From positions 434,001 to 498,000 of the forward strand of contig CADCSX010000001.1 of NCBI GenBank assembly GCA_902805475.1: 64,000 nucleotides of DNA, given 5' to 3'. The stretch comes from Entonaema liquescens (lineage: Eukaryota > Ascomycota > Sordariomycetes > Xylariales > Xylariaceae). Positions 12,454-26,548 of the stretch are shown here, piece by piece. Position numbers and translations under genes: made by a program. Position 1 is the stretch's first letter. Every line of letters starts with the position of its first letter. The notes under the pieces were generated by a model that was not told where the DNA came from, searched no databases, and saw only the letters and a program-made list of their open reading frames with translations.

Positions 12454-15400
12454 GGCGAAGCTATTCTGCCAACCTTACCCCGTCAAGTTGGCACTGACTG
12501 CAAAAGAAAAAGACGAAAAGATCGGAAGTGATCCCGGGTTCCAAGATTCAGAGTGGATCTTAGGGAAAAGACTATTGTGATTGGCTACTTTTGCCACTCG
12601 CGAGTATCTGTGGTTCGGAACGAGTAAACACAATGATTAAAAGAGGTGGAGATCTTGAGTAAAATATTTGGGTATGAAGACGGTAGCTGGCCTGGGTAGA
12701 CGACGGATCGATCCGAATGGTTGGTATCTTGATAGAACGGGCGAACTGTCAGCCTCCCCACGTGAGAATCCAATTCCAGGGTCTCTTGTACATTAGGGTA
12801 TAAAAGAAAATGCATGCGACTTCGGGTATACAATAATTTAACTATGTAAACATGGTCTTATTTCACAAAAGATCGACAGTAAAACGGTGGCCTCAAATGC
12901 AGATCTTCTCTCCAGCTGGATAATAAGCCCGACGTCAGAACGAAAGATTGTCAAGATTGTCTTTCGCTTGCGCGGTCTAGATCTCTGCATCTCGGCATTT
13001 TTAAAACGTTGCTCAACGTCTAGAAGACACGGGGCCGCTATTGGCTCCAGGGGTCTTTTCGGGGGGTCATTTTTTCTGGTCTTTTGGTTTTTTTTTTTTT
13101 TTTTTTTTTGCAGCGGTAAAAACGTATCAAGGATTGACGATGCCAAAGAAAACGGAGGGTCTCACGTCCACGTAGCTACAACTACGTACCGGATTACCCT
13201 CTTAAGGTAGGTAGGGTAGGGCTTTATTATTAGAGGTAGACAGGTAGACAGCTAGACAGCCTTGTCGACCCACGTGTTTATGTACATACCGATATCGTAT
13301 TACTATTACTATTTTGATCGATGCTTTAGCTTTGCCGTTGGGTGCAGACGGGCTGGTCGGGAAGATTCGAGTTTTGACGTACGTCAGTCGGTAGCACGGA
13401 TGAAGAAGTTGGAAGTTGAAAGAATTCCATCTCCTTCGATGGGAGATGGGAGATGGGAAATGGGAAATGGGAAATAGCGACGACGCAAGGTACGTACCTA
13501 TAGGTTCATACCTACCTACCTACCTACTTACACTACCTAGGTAGGCACGATATACACGTTAATATGCGGCAAAGAGTAGACTAATACTATATACCCTTGT
13601 AAATAACACAGACGCTAAAGTTATTGCATAAGACCAAGCTGTACTAAGAATCAGGTGATTCCCCATATTTGCACCAGGCAGGATCAATTAATAGATACCA
13701 TCTATTGGTGGATGGAGTTCCTACCTACATCTTATGCAACTTTTTACGTCGTCGCCACTCACATCGTCGCCAAACCACACAAACCATACCTACCTGCAAA
13801 CCACAAGCTACAAGCTACAAGCTACAAGTGTACAAACCATCACACACACGAACAGTACCTAGGTAAACATGTACTTTCTTAACTGTGAGAGCCCTTTCCA
13901 ATCTCGATCTTGTCCCACGATGACGACCTCCCGTGGCATCTTATCATGCATAATTCTCCCCTTTCTTCACTTCTTTCTGCTTCGACTCAAATCTCGAACA
14001 TGGCTTATGACAGTCAATGCTACCTTACGACTTTAATATAACCCTACCATCTGACTATCGCTCTGAATACCACAATGCCGGGACCAAGCTGGCTTTTTCG
14101 TACGTTTTCTACTCTTCCCTCTAGTGGGGTGCGAGAGGGGGCAATCGCCGATACATAGCATTTTGAGAGTGAAATGCAGTAATAGGAAAATTAAAGAAAA
14201 ATAAAAACGACTAATGGAGTCCAGGAGTCTGGGGTTCGTTAGCTCGAGAGGTGCCAAGACTTTCGATCCCAGGCTGAAAAATCGATTGCGGTACCCTGCG
14301 CTCTTCCCATCTAGTCCAATCTCATTGGCGGGCTGTCGGTAGCCCTCTTGGCTCCCGTTTCTTTCTCAATATTGGCTGGTGGTCCGACACCCCGATACCT
14401 ACTTCGGGTCAGTCTGGAAGAGGGTACCTGAGCAAAGAACTGTCTTCGTCACCATCGAGCCGTTGGATGGTTGTAACAGAGGCCAGTCCCTTTTAGGAAC
14501 TTTGGCTCTTATCCTTAATGGCCCTTAACGACAAGATATATGAGCAGACAGACAGAAGACTGTGACTCGTCATGGGAGATCAAGCGGCTCTCATGGCGCT
14601 ACATCGGCACGACGTCAAAGGTACGTCTCGAGGGGAGGATGGCGGCGACTCGGGAACAAGAGACACACACTCAGACCATCCTGGCAGGGAGACACGAGGT
14701 GAAGCAACTCACTGATTCGTCCGAAGCTTTGGCCAGCGATCTCGATCTTCCTTAGCTTTGTAACCTGTCGTCTTTTATTCCCTCGGCCTCTTGTGGTGAC
14801 ATTCGTTGCTCCATTCCCATGACCGACCCTTTACAGTCGTGTAGGTGCCGGGGCTTCGTCTTTTTGTTTTTATTAAACAGATTCTTACGGCAGCTCCAAA
14901 GCTCGACTCCCGAAGATACGGGCATCCCTTTTTGAGTTGGCAAACGTGCGCCCACAGAGCACTAAGCTTTTAGGGCCCTGAACTAGGCTGCATGAGCTTG
15001 ATTCTGAAAATTGTAGTTCATTTATGGGGCTAAGCACAGGTTAGGTTGTGATCTTCTAGTAAAAGTCACGTTCCTGAACAAGGCCTGAACAGTTCCAGGC
15101 AGTCTAACAAGTCTCGCCTAGGTCCGGGGGGGCTGTAGAGCGTGATCTCATGCCTCGATAGATACATAGCCAGGTACCGTGTGTCCGCTGGCCGACTTAT
15201 TATTGTCCATCAGGCCATTTTTCGTGCTTGCATGTTCCCAAGGACTCTCCCGCCAGCCCGCCGGCCATCAGAAAGAAAAACGGATGGGAAGCTAGTCCTG
15301 TAGGTGAGTTTCTATTTTTCCCCTTCAGCGGTGCACTAGCTTTTCTGGGTCCTTGGGTCTTTGGGTCTTTGGGTCTTTAGGTCTTTAGGTCTTTGCCGCG

Positions 15401-16193
15401 GCCGTTTATTTTCTAACTCCCTTTTGCTGTCACACGTCAAAGTTGTTCGATTCCCATCGATTGCGCTACTCATCGAGATCTGGAAAATGCAGAGGGATCG
15501 TATATCACCACAACAGCCCGGGATCCAGAATGCTAATTTTCCACATTTCCCTTAAACATTGCCATTGACCATTACGGGGCAAACAGACAAATCCGATCCA
15601 TCCACCTTCTCATGCCACAGCATAACGATTAATCGCAACCCGCACCCGCACCCACACAGCACACGCGCGCATCCCAACCCGTAGCAAATCTTCTCTTTTT
15701 CCTCCAGCAGGGCCTTTCTCATTACTAGGTATCTCGGCATTTCACTCTCCTGTAATTCTAGACCCCACGCCCCACATACCTGAACACCTGAACACCTAAA
15801 CTTCCCTTCGAACCTACGACGCGTCTCCATCTTTACGTAGCTTCGGAAGTCCTTTTGACTATTTGCTTGCTGCCGCCTTACCCCCTTTGGGAAGACTAAA
15901 CAAATCTCGACGCTGTCTCAGTAGACCGGTTATTAGACCAGTTATCTCGGTGAGGAAGTGCAACTTACAGCGTGAATATTGAGGTGTTGTGGAAGGAGAG
16001 GTAGAGCCATCCTCCAATACTTCCAACCGTTAGCAATTTCGAACGCCCAAGTTCTCTCGAAGTCCACTCGACGAGATATAATAGGCCCTGCGAGTTGCAT
16101 CCGTAATCACCACGCACCGGGCACTCGGGAAGCCCGATGTTGAATTGAAACTTTCAACGACTGATCCGCAAAAACGCGGCCAAAATCAGCTAT
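12454..16193. other. Intergenic, 3.7 kb
   Basis: No supported gene. It holds a T-run (13088-13109), a purine repeat around 13438-13477 (ATGGGAGATGGGA-type units), a TACC run near 13511, and a GGTCTTT(G/A) repeat at about 15350-15395. Open frames here run through simple sequence or lack any motif. Confidence 0.6.
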
Positions 16194-18207
16194 ATGAATT
16201 CCCTCGAAGTCATCTTCGGCGAGCTAGGCATCACTCAGTATCTCGATGCCTTCATCGAGCAGGGCTTCGATTCGTGGGAAACCATTCTCGATATCACTGA
16301 GTCTGACCTGTGAGTCATGTTGTCTCCTATCTCGTTCCGGTCAGTAGCTGACGATAGTTGCATATAGAGACGCACTTGGTGTTAAGCTCGGCCATCGAAG
16401 AGTAAGGCACCTACTCACATAAAAACCCGACCAGTACGGTGTACTGACCACTGTAAAGAAACTCCAGCGTCGTATAGCGAATTATCGTGGCGTTGCGCCC
16501 GAGACGTCCTTAGTATCGCCTACCTGTAGTAGCATTGAAGATGCTAGGCTCGACTCTAACAGGCCAGAACCTGTCAAATCTGAAAAGTCGGACGGGGCGG
16601 CCGTTGCGAAGCGCAAATACAGACGACACCCTAAGGTTCGTCCTACTTTTTATCATTTAATACTTTGCTCCCGCACCTAAATAACTTGGATATTTCATCG
16701 CATATTAGTATGAAACGTGAATCTGACATTAGTAATAGCCAGATGAAAATGCCCCGGAGCGTCCCCCGTCGGCGTACGTGTTGTTTTCGAATAGTAAGTT
16801 GACCTACATGGCGGCGGTCGTATCATTCGCGGAGGGGTTTTATTGGTGCCCGCCATTTGGAACCACCTGCTGACAAAGTTATAGAAATGCGAGAAGATTT
16901 GAAGGGCCAAAACTTGACCTTCACGGAAATCGCTAAATTAGTCGGTGAGAATTGGCAAAATCTAAACCGCGATGAAAAAGAGCCGTTTGAAAGACAAGCG
17001 CACGAGGCCAAGGAGAGATATAACCGTGAGCTAGCAGAGTATAAAAAGACAGCCGAGTTCAGAAAGTACTACGACTACTTACACGAGTTCCGTAAAAGAC
17101 AAGCTGCACAGCTACAAGGTAGCCTCAAATATCCTCTAGACTTTAGTCTTTTTAATGAAAACATCAAGCTAACGAATTGAATAGAGAAAGATGTTTCTAA
17201 ACGCCTGAAGTTGGACTCGGATAGTATTCGTGGTAGTAGTACTAGTGGTGGTTCAGCCGGAGCTAGCGGTACGACCAGCGGAACTGTAAGCGGCTCTGAT
17301 AGTCAGCCTGGCAGCGAGCCGCCTCCCACACGTCAACAAAGACTAGGTTCATCAGCATCCACCGTCGATAGTAATTTCTCTCCCGGCCTAAATGGTATAC
17401 ATCACGGGGACGAATTATTACATTCTCCCAGAACCCTCTCGTTTGATGAGCTAGGTAGCAGCGGTCGGTCACGTGGGTTGTCGAGCCCTACTTCTCGTGA
17501 TCCCTCTATTCACCATCCGCATCGTCGAACCGGCTGGACTGATAGCCAGCGAATCTACGGAGAATCCCCCAGTGCGGCGGTTTCCTGGTTCGACCCGAGA
17601 GGTATCCAAGGGTCATTGGTACATTCTCCCGATAGTGTGATATCCGGCTCTGCCTCAAGTCACGGCCTAGGCAATGGGTCTGGCCGTGTCTCAAGATCCT
17701 CTGGATCAAGTTCGATGTCGCGACCGCCGTCTTTGAAAACCGAACAATCTTCGACTGGTAGTGTGAGCTCACTTACTTCATACAATATCCCAAGAACGCC
17801 TAGTGATGCATCGTTGCCGATACATGCTCTGCTATCGTCTAAGCCGGAACCAGCCTATCATTCACGTCCACCTCCGCCAACTCCACAGGCGCAGCTGCCG
17901 ATACTCCAATCACAATCAGGCCGTCCACCGGGTGATCAACTAAATAGCAATGGCATGGAGACTCACAGTAAAGGTATGTTAAGGAATCCTAAGAGATAAA
18001 ACGTGCAAGCTAACTCACTTCGTAGGGTTTCTTCCGGGACCTGCAGCGCCAAAGTATCCAGCATTAGGCTTTCAAAAGGATACCGTTTTTGGTATGCCAG
18101 CCGAACCAAAAGTAACTGCTACTTCGAAAATGAGTAGCCCAAGCGAGACTAGCCTTGATGGCATCAGTGCTTTGCTCAAGGCGCGAGAAATTGTTGACCG
18201 ACGGTAA
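16194..18207 (+). CDS. SAM-domain plus HMG-box protein
   Basis: Likely a nuclear DNA-binding regulator. Seven exons: 16194-16309, 16368-16401, 16459-16635, 16739-16793, 16885-17118, 17185-17973 and 18026-18207. They total 1587 nt, giving 528 aa, with all introns GT-AG. Residues 1 to about 60 look like a SAM domain (GITQYLDAFIEQGFDSWETI, then ESDLDALGVKLGHRR). Residues about 110-185 are an HMG box (ERPPSAYVLFSNK, FTEIAKLVGENWQNL, EYKKTAEFRKYYDYL). The remaining two thirds is Ser/Gly/Pro-rich and probably disordered, ending in a short predicted helix (ISALLKAREIVDRR). No frameshift is needed. The HMG box assignment is firm, the SAM domain good. Whether it acts in mating, mitochondria or general transcription cannot be told from sequence. 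Confidence 0.88.
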
Positions 18208-19653
18208 AATAAAGAAACGAAAACGTGACGCCAAATTTTACCCTCTCATATTCCCTTATGTGGATATCTACACTAATCATACTTGCATACTAAGGATTGA
18301 CGGAGTATGGTATTTACGATAACTGAACATTTAACGACTGAACTTACTGGAACGGAAACGAGCGCATGGAAATTGCAACACGACATGACACCTAGAGGCG
18401 ATCATCGACGGCTGCTACTTATTCCCTGGAGCTTGCTATATTTTCTCTTTACCCCCGGGATCTACCCAAGTTGCAATTGCGAGACTGCGAAGCTAATTAG
18501 CTTAAATACCCAATTTTTACCTGTGAAAATTTAAGGCAACCGGATTCTAGCGGAGGATTTCCATGTTTCATAGTTACACCACAAGATGTGACTATTAGTA
18601 CTTATTACCGTCGCTATAAGACTTCACATACGGGAGTTTTCTAGGAAGTGTTATCAGGTGGCACTCTATGAAAGAGAAATGACAAAAATTCGGGCGTTCG
18701 GGTGTCTAGGTCTTGTCTCATCCTATGCCTCTTATTATCTACCTATCTACTTATTTTTTTTGTCTCATCTCGGGGCGTTAACTTTCAATCGCCGACGGGT
18801 AAAACTACAACTTGAGAAGTTACTAGTTAGTTATAGGGTTACTTTGTGTACGTTCTACGGTTGTCTTCGTATAACTACTTCCCTAAGTTAGCTAGAGTTG
18901 GGGGCAGCCTATATAAACCCTTTTGTTGTGAGGATACACACACCAAGAGAATAAGAGCGATATATAGTCGTGTTGATTATCAAAATGGACTTGAATGGTC
19001 TGTGATTGGTGATACGAAAATGTAGTCTGCTTGGCGTAGGTATATTACACGGGGATACATTACACGATGAGATATAAACACATTAATTATTCAATATATT
19101 ATTGTAACATGCCTGATGGTTTTGATGTCAAAAAGTTCAAGAGTTTTTATTCGTCAAGTCCCTACTATACAGATATAATTCGTGAAACGGTATTGTATGG
19201 TGTGGATTTACCAGCAAAATCGACGTTTAGAAATTGTCCCGTCATGAAAGTAATTGGATCGATACGTAAGATCAGGCATGTGCTGCATATATGTATACCT
19301 GCGTGTGTATACTAGGTAGGTTATGTACTCGAATTCATCATCTCGTAACTCGGTAGTAAAACTTCTAACGTGGTGCGCCGACCATAAGCCGCTTTGCTAT
19401 CATGGCTTGCCGTGCCGTATTGATTCCATCACAAAACGATCGCTTAAGTTCCCTACTCATTGGCATGTTGCGCCCCACCTTACAGCCTGTCCGAATCATC
19501 ACGTCGTATACATACGTACGTAGGTAAATACTTCTTTTATTCTTTTTCAATTCTTTTCACCCCAAAGTCTCGTAAGCGAGCGAACAAACAAGCGGCAAGG
19601 TTATCAAGCCTCGCCAGTTACTTCCGCCGACCAATCCTTCTGAATCTCGAGCT
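18208..19653. other. Intergenic, 1.4 kb
   Basis: AT-rich DNA between the converging 3' ends of the SAM-HMG gene and the condensin gene. Only short frames without motifs were seen. Confidence 0.6.
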
Positions 19654-22347
19654 CTAGGAGCTCGGGTGTGTTTCGATGACGAGTCCTTTTTCGTTGGCCA
19701 AATGAAGCAGACAGATGAAGCAGAAGCTTGTTGAGATATCATCCATGACTGTCCTGGGGTATACGGTTTGCAGGTCGTTCATGACGTCTGTGAATTTGAG
19801 GGTTTCTCCCTCTTCCTTAGGGATTCGTCTCTCGGGGTCCTTTGCTGGGGTAGGAAGCCCGGTATTGTTGGCCTCCTGTAGATGGGTTAGATTAGTCTCA
19901 GTTAAGGATTCCATGGAGAATTGGACTCAAGGAGAACATTTTGTGTTATCTTACCTCTTCCACATCCGGCAATCCCAAGCCCTTCCAAAGTTCTTCCTTC
20001 AATCGGCGTACGTCTACTTTCTTTGCTCGCCGAGCATATTGCACGTATTCCGGTCTTAACCGGCGTGTGGATGTGACTAGTTGTGTTCCGAATCCGCCTG
20101 TCGTCATGCCGTTATCGAGCATACCGGTAATACCGATATCCTGTGTGGCGGGGACGTCGGCGCCTGGTGAGAAGTGATCTCTAGCATCAGCGAACTCGTC
20201 GTCGTCATCGTCGAGCATACCACCACCAGGTAGAGGCATCTCGTCATCGAAGAAGTTGGCGTCGTAGTCACCTGTGGGAAGGACCGTGTCTTGATCAGGG
20301 GTTTGCATTGGTTCCCTCTGAGCCCAGAAGGCCTCATCCATATCACCTGGAATGACGTTGTTGTCCTGCTGGTTGGCGTTCCCGAACAAAGCTGTCTTCC
20401 TGCCAAAGCGGCTGCGACGGCTCAAGCGGGCCTTGGGCTTCAGGAACAGATTAAGAAGCTGCGTCGAATTGAAGTGCTTGTCATCGGGAATCAAGTTCCG
20501 AGTCTTCGACTTCCAGTCCTTCTTGGGCATGGAAATGGCGGAGTTGCTTGACGCCTGGGTGAAAATGGTTTCGGCCAGTTTCTGATCCAGGGGGGACGCG
20601 AAGTCTATCTCGAAAGGTTCTTTCTCCTTCCGTTGACGGGTGCTCGTCTCGGGTTTGTTAGCGTCCTTGATCTTGCGTATTCTCCAGTGCTCCGGACCGG
20701 CCCAGTTCTTTTGGAGAGCTTGATCGAAGTAAGATAAGATGTCTTCGTGCATCTTATCGGCGTTCTTAGCATGCTTCATGGACACGACGTAGTCACCATT
20801 CTCCTCATCGATGCCGTCTACCCCGTCGCCACCGTCACCGTCAACCATTCCGTCGTCGGTACCGACCTTGTAAGTTCGCATCTGCGGTTCTAGCGCGGCT
20901 TCCCGTGCCCAGGCTTCACCACCTTCGCCGAATGCGACATCGAAACCGCCCATGGCTGTCATATCGTCAAAACCGGCCGGGTTATCATCATCGATAAACA
21001 TGCCAGACTTGTTACCAGCTCCGCCACTTCCACTTTCGTCCTCATCTTCATCGTCTTCTAGGGCGCGTAGGAACGGGATGTCCAGAGAACCCGACGGGTT
21101 ACCAAGCTCGAAAGTTTTCAGAGACGGGCATATATCTTGCTCATCTAATCTGGAGAGATCAGGGAAGAACTTGGAGGCGAGCGCTCCAATGTCGATTTCT
21201 ACGTCTTCCTCTTCTTGGGCGGTCTGCTGTTCTGTGATAGTAGCTTCCTGTTCTTCTTCCGCCTCTTCGTCCTCTTCCTCAGCGGTAACGTCTTCCCTTC
21301 TTCGGGGCTTAATACGATCTGCAGAAGCGTCGTTGGCGTCGTCGCTACTGTCAAATACGATACGGCCCTGGCCGTCGATCATAAGGTGATTCAATAGGAG
21401 ACCTTTAGCACCGCCTTCGTCAAAATCCGCCGAAGCTTTCTTGAATAATGGATCCACGGCGAATTCAAGTTCGAATTTCTTCAGCTGCAGTGAAGCAAAC
21501 GACGGTGCAAGAGTCGCTTCCGAAGACCGTTGCTGTAACAAGATTAGAATGCTTTCCTTTGCTGTATAGTGAATGCGAAGCTCACCCGCTTCTTTGACTT
21601 CTTCTTGACCACATTGCCGTTCTCGTCTACCTCTTCTTCACTTTCCTCGCCTTCGTTATCGCCTTCCCTATCCTTTTTCTTGGAATTACTATCGGCTAGA
21701 CCGCTTAGTAGCTTGCCTGTCTCCGTGGCTACGCTGTCGACTCTGCTGGTATAAATCTTGACGCAGCCGTCTAAGGTGCAGCTTGCTCTCTGAAAGTTAA
21801 CACCGTCTCCGTCTTTGAGCAGGGACATATCATGGAAATAATCGATAAGGGCGAAGTTCCAGGAGTTCGTAGCATTGATTTTGTTGTCTGTAGCCATTTT
21901 CATCCATTCCTCAAAGTTGGCTAGGATGGGCACACGCTTCATAGGCGTTACGCCAGTATTGGTACCGACTACGTAGACATCATCGTCGTCATCCATGCCG
22001 CGTCGCGGCGTATGGGGATTTGAGCGGGGAGAGGCATTGTCGCCGTCCGCCAGTCTGTGGGCGGTTTTCTTCGCAGGCGTAGCCGCAGCCGCCTGCAGTT
22101 CGTTAATCTGTTTTTCGTGGAGGGCTCTTCGCGAGTGTAACCGACCCCTCTTTTCTTGAACGTCGTCGTTGAGAGGAATTCTAAATTTCGACGGTGAGAT
22201 TTGGGTTGCTATGGGGCCATGATAACTTAGTAACAAACGTAAATATAGGCCGACTTACTTTAAGGGGGATTTAAATGGTGAACCGGAAGAACCAGTTGTG
22301 GTTCTACTGCCCGCGCTGGCGCGGGGGACATGAGCAACTCGAGGCAT
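19654..22347 (-). CDS. brn1: Condensin complex subunit 2 (Brn1/CAP-H/barren kleisin)
   Basis: The kleisin that bridges the SMC2-SMC4 ring of condensin and is needed for mitotic chromosome compaction and segregation. Four exons on the minus strand: 22347-22259, 22180-21586, 21532-19955 and 19875-19654; total 2484 nt, 827 aa, no frame break. The splice from exon 1 to exon 2 gives KSPLKIPLNDD, the conserved entry to the barren domain. Other family hallmarks are SFASLQLKKFELEFAVDPLF and the FDEGGAKGLLLNHLMID block after exon 2, long acidic stretches in the middle, the DKHFNSTQLLNLFLKP region, and a C-terminal winged-helix-like segment (CFICLLHLANEKGLV). It is divergent from the exchanger gene, sharing a 1.2-kb upstream region. 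Confidence 0.95.
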
Positions 22348-23588
22348 ATTTGGTTTGTTGTTTTTGTATTACATGTAATTCGGGCTACATGAGAATTATT
22401 TGGTCGAGGTCGAGATGCAGGTCGCAAAAGACCTCTTCGTGTTTTCTTAGGTTGACCGGCAATTTTGATTTCGACTTTGCGCAACAATCAAGTAAACAAA
22501 TCAAAAGCGCTAACCTGTTTGGCTAGATTGGGCTGAATATGTTTTGTTAGTAGCTTAGGTAAGAAGATTGGGCTATTACTATTACTAGGTACAGTACCTA
22601 GGTATTGAATGGAAAGTTTTACTGGCTTAGGTAACCTAACATCAATGATCTACATACATGTACCTAACCTGTCTACTGTCTACTTACGAATTGGTACATG
22701 CGTATATGAATGCGAGCCACATCACTGGTGGGGGAGAGCGGGGGGGAGAGTTGTACGCGGTGTGTGGCGCGTTTATCCCATCCCCCCTTACGATAGAAAA
22801 AAAAGCACTAAGATGGAAAAGCTCCAAATACCTATCTTGGCAACTACGTAGTCGCTACCTAACTGGGACTTCTTCCCAATGCAACTGAACGCAATTCACA
22901 TAGGATCGTACATACCTCTCATGCATTCGAACCCGTTTAAACTTTCCAGAAAATACGTCTTTCGGGACATCTACCGACTTTACCCCTTGTTCGATTCAAA
23001 AAAAATACTTGAAATACTTGACGTCAGTGTAACGAAGTTTGTTTGAGGTAACCAAGGCGACTTTCCCTTGAATTCCCTTGAATCCGATGGTTTGGGAACG
23101 GCAATAATGATGCACTAACCTGGTAGCCAAACTGCGAGCCAAGTTACAAGCCAAGTCGCAAAGTCCTCGTCAGGTCGTCAGGTCGTCAGTTTCCATGTCA
23201 GGGCTGTGCAAAAAAAAAAAAAAAAAAACATCCACGTACCAAATCAGTACCTACTCGGTATCTACGACGCATCCTCATTGGTCTTCTGTTTTAAGTAAAA
23301 AGAAGTATTCACCACCTTTGAAATTATCGCCTCGATACTATTCAATACTTTAATAATACCAATTCCTATAATAATTCCTAGTTACATACTATCTCTCTTT
23401 TCTTTAATCCCGAACCCTCCCAATTTCTCATATCGAAGTCGACTCCTTTCAGAACATACCGTCTTCGAGCTCAGTGCGCCAAGTACCAATTCATCTCAAT
23501 TCATCTCAATTCATCCCTTAAAGCATACATCTTATGCGCCCATCCGGCGATGGCGTTTTAACACAACCACCAAGGGCGACTTATAAAC
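22348..23588. promoter_or_regulatory. Shared upstream region of brn1 and the exchanger gene
   Basis: A 1.2-kb divergent intergenic region. It holds a GTACCTAGGTA word near 22597, an A-run at 23210-23228, and a CT/TC-rich leader (about 23,390-23,560) with a repeated AATTCATCTC before the exchanger start. No specific factor site can be named. Confidence 0.45.
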
Positions 23589-26548
23589 ATGTACACCGCT
23601 GTGCGTGGGAAGAGGGGATTCACCTCCCGCCCATTTTATACCACGCTGTTTCTCCTCACTCTCATCGCCACCTTTAGCCTGTTCATCCGAGGACCAGCGA
23701 TATCATCAGAACAGCGACCGAGTTTGTCCCCACGGTCCGGCGAAGACTGTCGTTTAGTCCATCAGGCTCAAGACAAGTGCGACTTCGTAAGACGCAATTG
23801 CCACGATGATGAAGCTGGTCTCATCGAGTATTTAACATTCTACTATTGCGATCTTGAACATGCGCAACCTCTTGCTTTTATCGTGTTGGCCCTCTGGTTA
23901 GGCTTATTATTCACCACCATCGGTATAGCTGCAAGTGACTTTTTCAGCGTCAATCTCAGCACCATCGCCACCATCCTTGGCTTGAGTGAGAGTCTTGCTG
24001 GCGTTACTTTCTTGGCTTTTGGAAATGGTTCGCCAGATGTGTTTAGCACTTTCGCCGCCATGGACTCCAACAGTGGGAGTATGGCCATCGGAGAGCTGAT
24101 TGGTGCCGCAGGCTTCATCACATCCGTTGTGGCCGGCTCTATGGCCTTGGTGCGCGAGTTCAAAGTCAGCAGAAAGACATTTGTACGAGATATATGCTTT
24201 TTTATTGTGGCCGTGGGCTTCGCGATGGGATTCTTAGCCGACGGGAACTTACATCTATGGGAGTGCACCACCATGATTGTTTTCTATATTTTCTACGTTA
24301 TCGTCGTTGTTGGCTGGCATGCGTTTGCGACAAAGAGACGGGCACAACAACTCAAGGAGGCCATGTCTCGCAGCCATTACTACGCGCCTGCAAGCGAACA
24401 TGGTAATGACGAGCTGGTGCCATATAGAGATGACCCAGACGACGAGGACACACAGCCCATAGAACGTCGTTCGTCGGGGAGGAGTGGGTCCAGTACTGCC
24501 GATGTTGGAATTCTAGAGCGAGGTCCCAGAATCGAGATTGGTGCACCCGACGATGATGAGGATACTGATCATAGCCAGCACGTCGCTGCAGAGATGACAA
24601 GTAGCATGCGTGTAAATCGTCCGCGAGGAAGGAGAAGCAACACCACTACTATAACCCCAATCCGGCCCAGCTTGGTTGGTGCACTTGAGTTCAGATCAGT
24701 ATTATCGTCGTTACAGGAAGAAGGAAACGTGCGTATGCGACCATTACACCACGGCCGAAGCTCTTCTGCCGATCTTCTGCGGGCGGGACGCGTGGTTATC
24801 CAAGCTGCCAAAAGTACTCAAACGATTCAAAACATTGATGATGCTTTTGTTGCAGCTAGGAGCCGAGCGCAGTCATCTGGAGGAGTACCAATTACTGTTG
24901 ATGCCGACCTTGTACCTCGAAAATCCTCAGAGGATAGAGGCAGAACCCCTAGCCCGCATACGATAGGGGGGAAGTTGGCACCTCCGCTTACTGATCAATT
25001 CGGTGGCCTCCATGCAGATAATTCTGTCCCAGAAGATCAATCGTCGAATTCTCGTCCGCAATTGCATCGCCTCCGTATCCCAAGCCCTCATGGAAGCGAG
25101 AGGTCTTCGCCATCATTATCACCATTTCCGGCATTTACAGAGTCGCCGCTCGTTCTCTCCGAGTCTTCTCAACATCCCCCGCATTTAATACTGCCGCCTG
25201 CTGCCGAAGAACGAAGCCCGTCTTTCCTTGGCTTGGTTGAACATGCGGACTCGAAACCTATCAGATGGTGGCCTTATCGCATATTGCCCCCGCCGCAAGT
25301 GATAGTTAGTACTCTCTTCCCAACCCTTCAAGATTGGAGGGGTAAAAGTATTTGGGATAAATTTGTTAGTATTATATCTGTGCCAAGTATATTCTTACTA
25401 GTTATCACGTTACCTGTTGTGGAAACCGAGACAACAGACGATAATTCAGAAGAAAGCCTTGGGGAACAGCCAGCAACGGGCCAGCTAGAAAGTATAGCAG
25501 CACCAGTGTCCACGGAGCCCGGTGGCTCTATCGAACCAGAAACGGAGTGGCAGCGATACAGGCGGCGCGCAAGGTCCAGAGCTTCTAGCCGCAGTCACTC
25601 GCCTAGTCTCATCTCTGTAACCGTCCCCGATAGTGCTCGGGGGCCAGACCAAGCTCAGGTGGAACAAACCGCCCCTCCATCAAATGTACAAATACCAAAA
25701 CCTGCCCCGGAGCTCTCACAAGATAGCTCAACACTGGGTGACGATGAGCAGGGCTGGAATCGTTGGCTATTGATTCTACAAGTTTTTACCGGGCCACTGT
25801 TTGCCGTGTTCATCGTCTGGGTGAACTTACTCGAGGATCTTGAGCAACCCATCGCAATCCTTGTAAGAGCCATATTAATTTCACTCGCATGTTCCGTGGT
25901 ATTACTTGGGCTTATACTTCTGACTACGTCACCTGACCGTCGACCTAAATACCACTTCTTATTCTGTTTCCTAGGATTCTGCATATCAATTGCTTGGATA
26001 TCCACAATTGCTGGAGAGGTCGTTGGCGTACTAAAAGCATTCGGTGTCATCTTGGATATATCAGAAGCAATATTAGGTCTCACTATTTTTGCAGTCGGCA
26101 ACTCCGTTGGGGATTTGGTCGCAGACGTAACTGTCGCACGACTTGGGTACCCAGTAATGGCTTTGTATGTCAATACCCAATCTAGAAAACAGGATATTTT
26201 TGGCTAACATCTCACAGATCTGCTTGCTTTGGTGGTCCATTGCTGAACATACTTCTCGGCATTGGACTTGGAGGTGCGTACCAGACAGTAAGTGCGGCGA
26301 ATAAGAAGAAGGCAAAGCATCCCGATAGACCGATACACTACAAACCATACCACATCCAGGTCAGCGGGACATTGATGGTCTCCGCTATAACGTTACTTTT
26401 CACGCTCTTCGCGCTGCTCGTTATCATCCCGATGAACAAGTGGATGATGAGTAGGAAGATCGGTTGGGGTTTAATCGGGCTTTGGTCGATCAGCACGGTG
26501 GTGAATTTGGTTATCGAAGTAACAGGAGTCTGGCAGGATATAGCGTAA
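23589..26548 (+). CDS. Sodium/calcium exchanger family membrane protein
   Basis: A cation/Ca2+ antiporter of the CaCA superfamily, probably in an internal membrane such as the vacuole. Two exons, 23589-26164 and 26218-26548, with a 53-bp intron; 2907 nt, 968 aa. The N-terminus carries a hydrophobic segment (residues about 15-33) that could be a signal or first helix. The first exchanger half (residues about 95-245) contains the alpha-1 motif GNGSPDVFSTFAAM. A long hydrophilic, Ser/Pro-rich loop follows (about 245-590). The second half contains the alpha-2 motif GNSVGDLVADVTVARLG and, across the splice, ACFGGPLLNILLGIG. Two halves of Na_Ca_ex type around a long cytosolic loop is the usual plan of these fungal proteins. 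Ion preference cannot be read from the sequence. Confidence 0.93.

Noticed and set aside
12887..13210. 107-codon plus-strand frame with a Phe run
   Set aside because: Runs through a T22 homopolymer and has no motif.
20952..21389. 145-codon plus-strand Ser-rich frame
   Set aside because: Antisense to acidic stretches of the condensin gene; Asp/Glu codons read as Ser on the other strand.
22920..22990. Possible minus-strand tRNA (GGGTTCGAAT)
   Set aside because: No acceptor stem or A box in the expected place.
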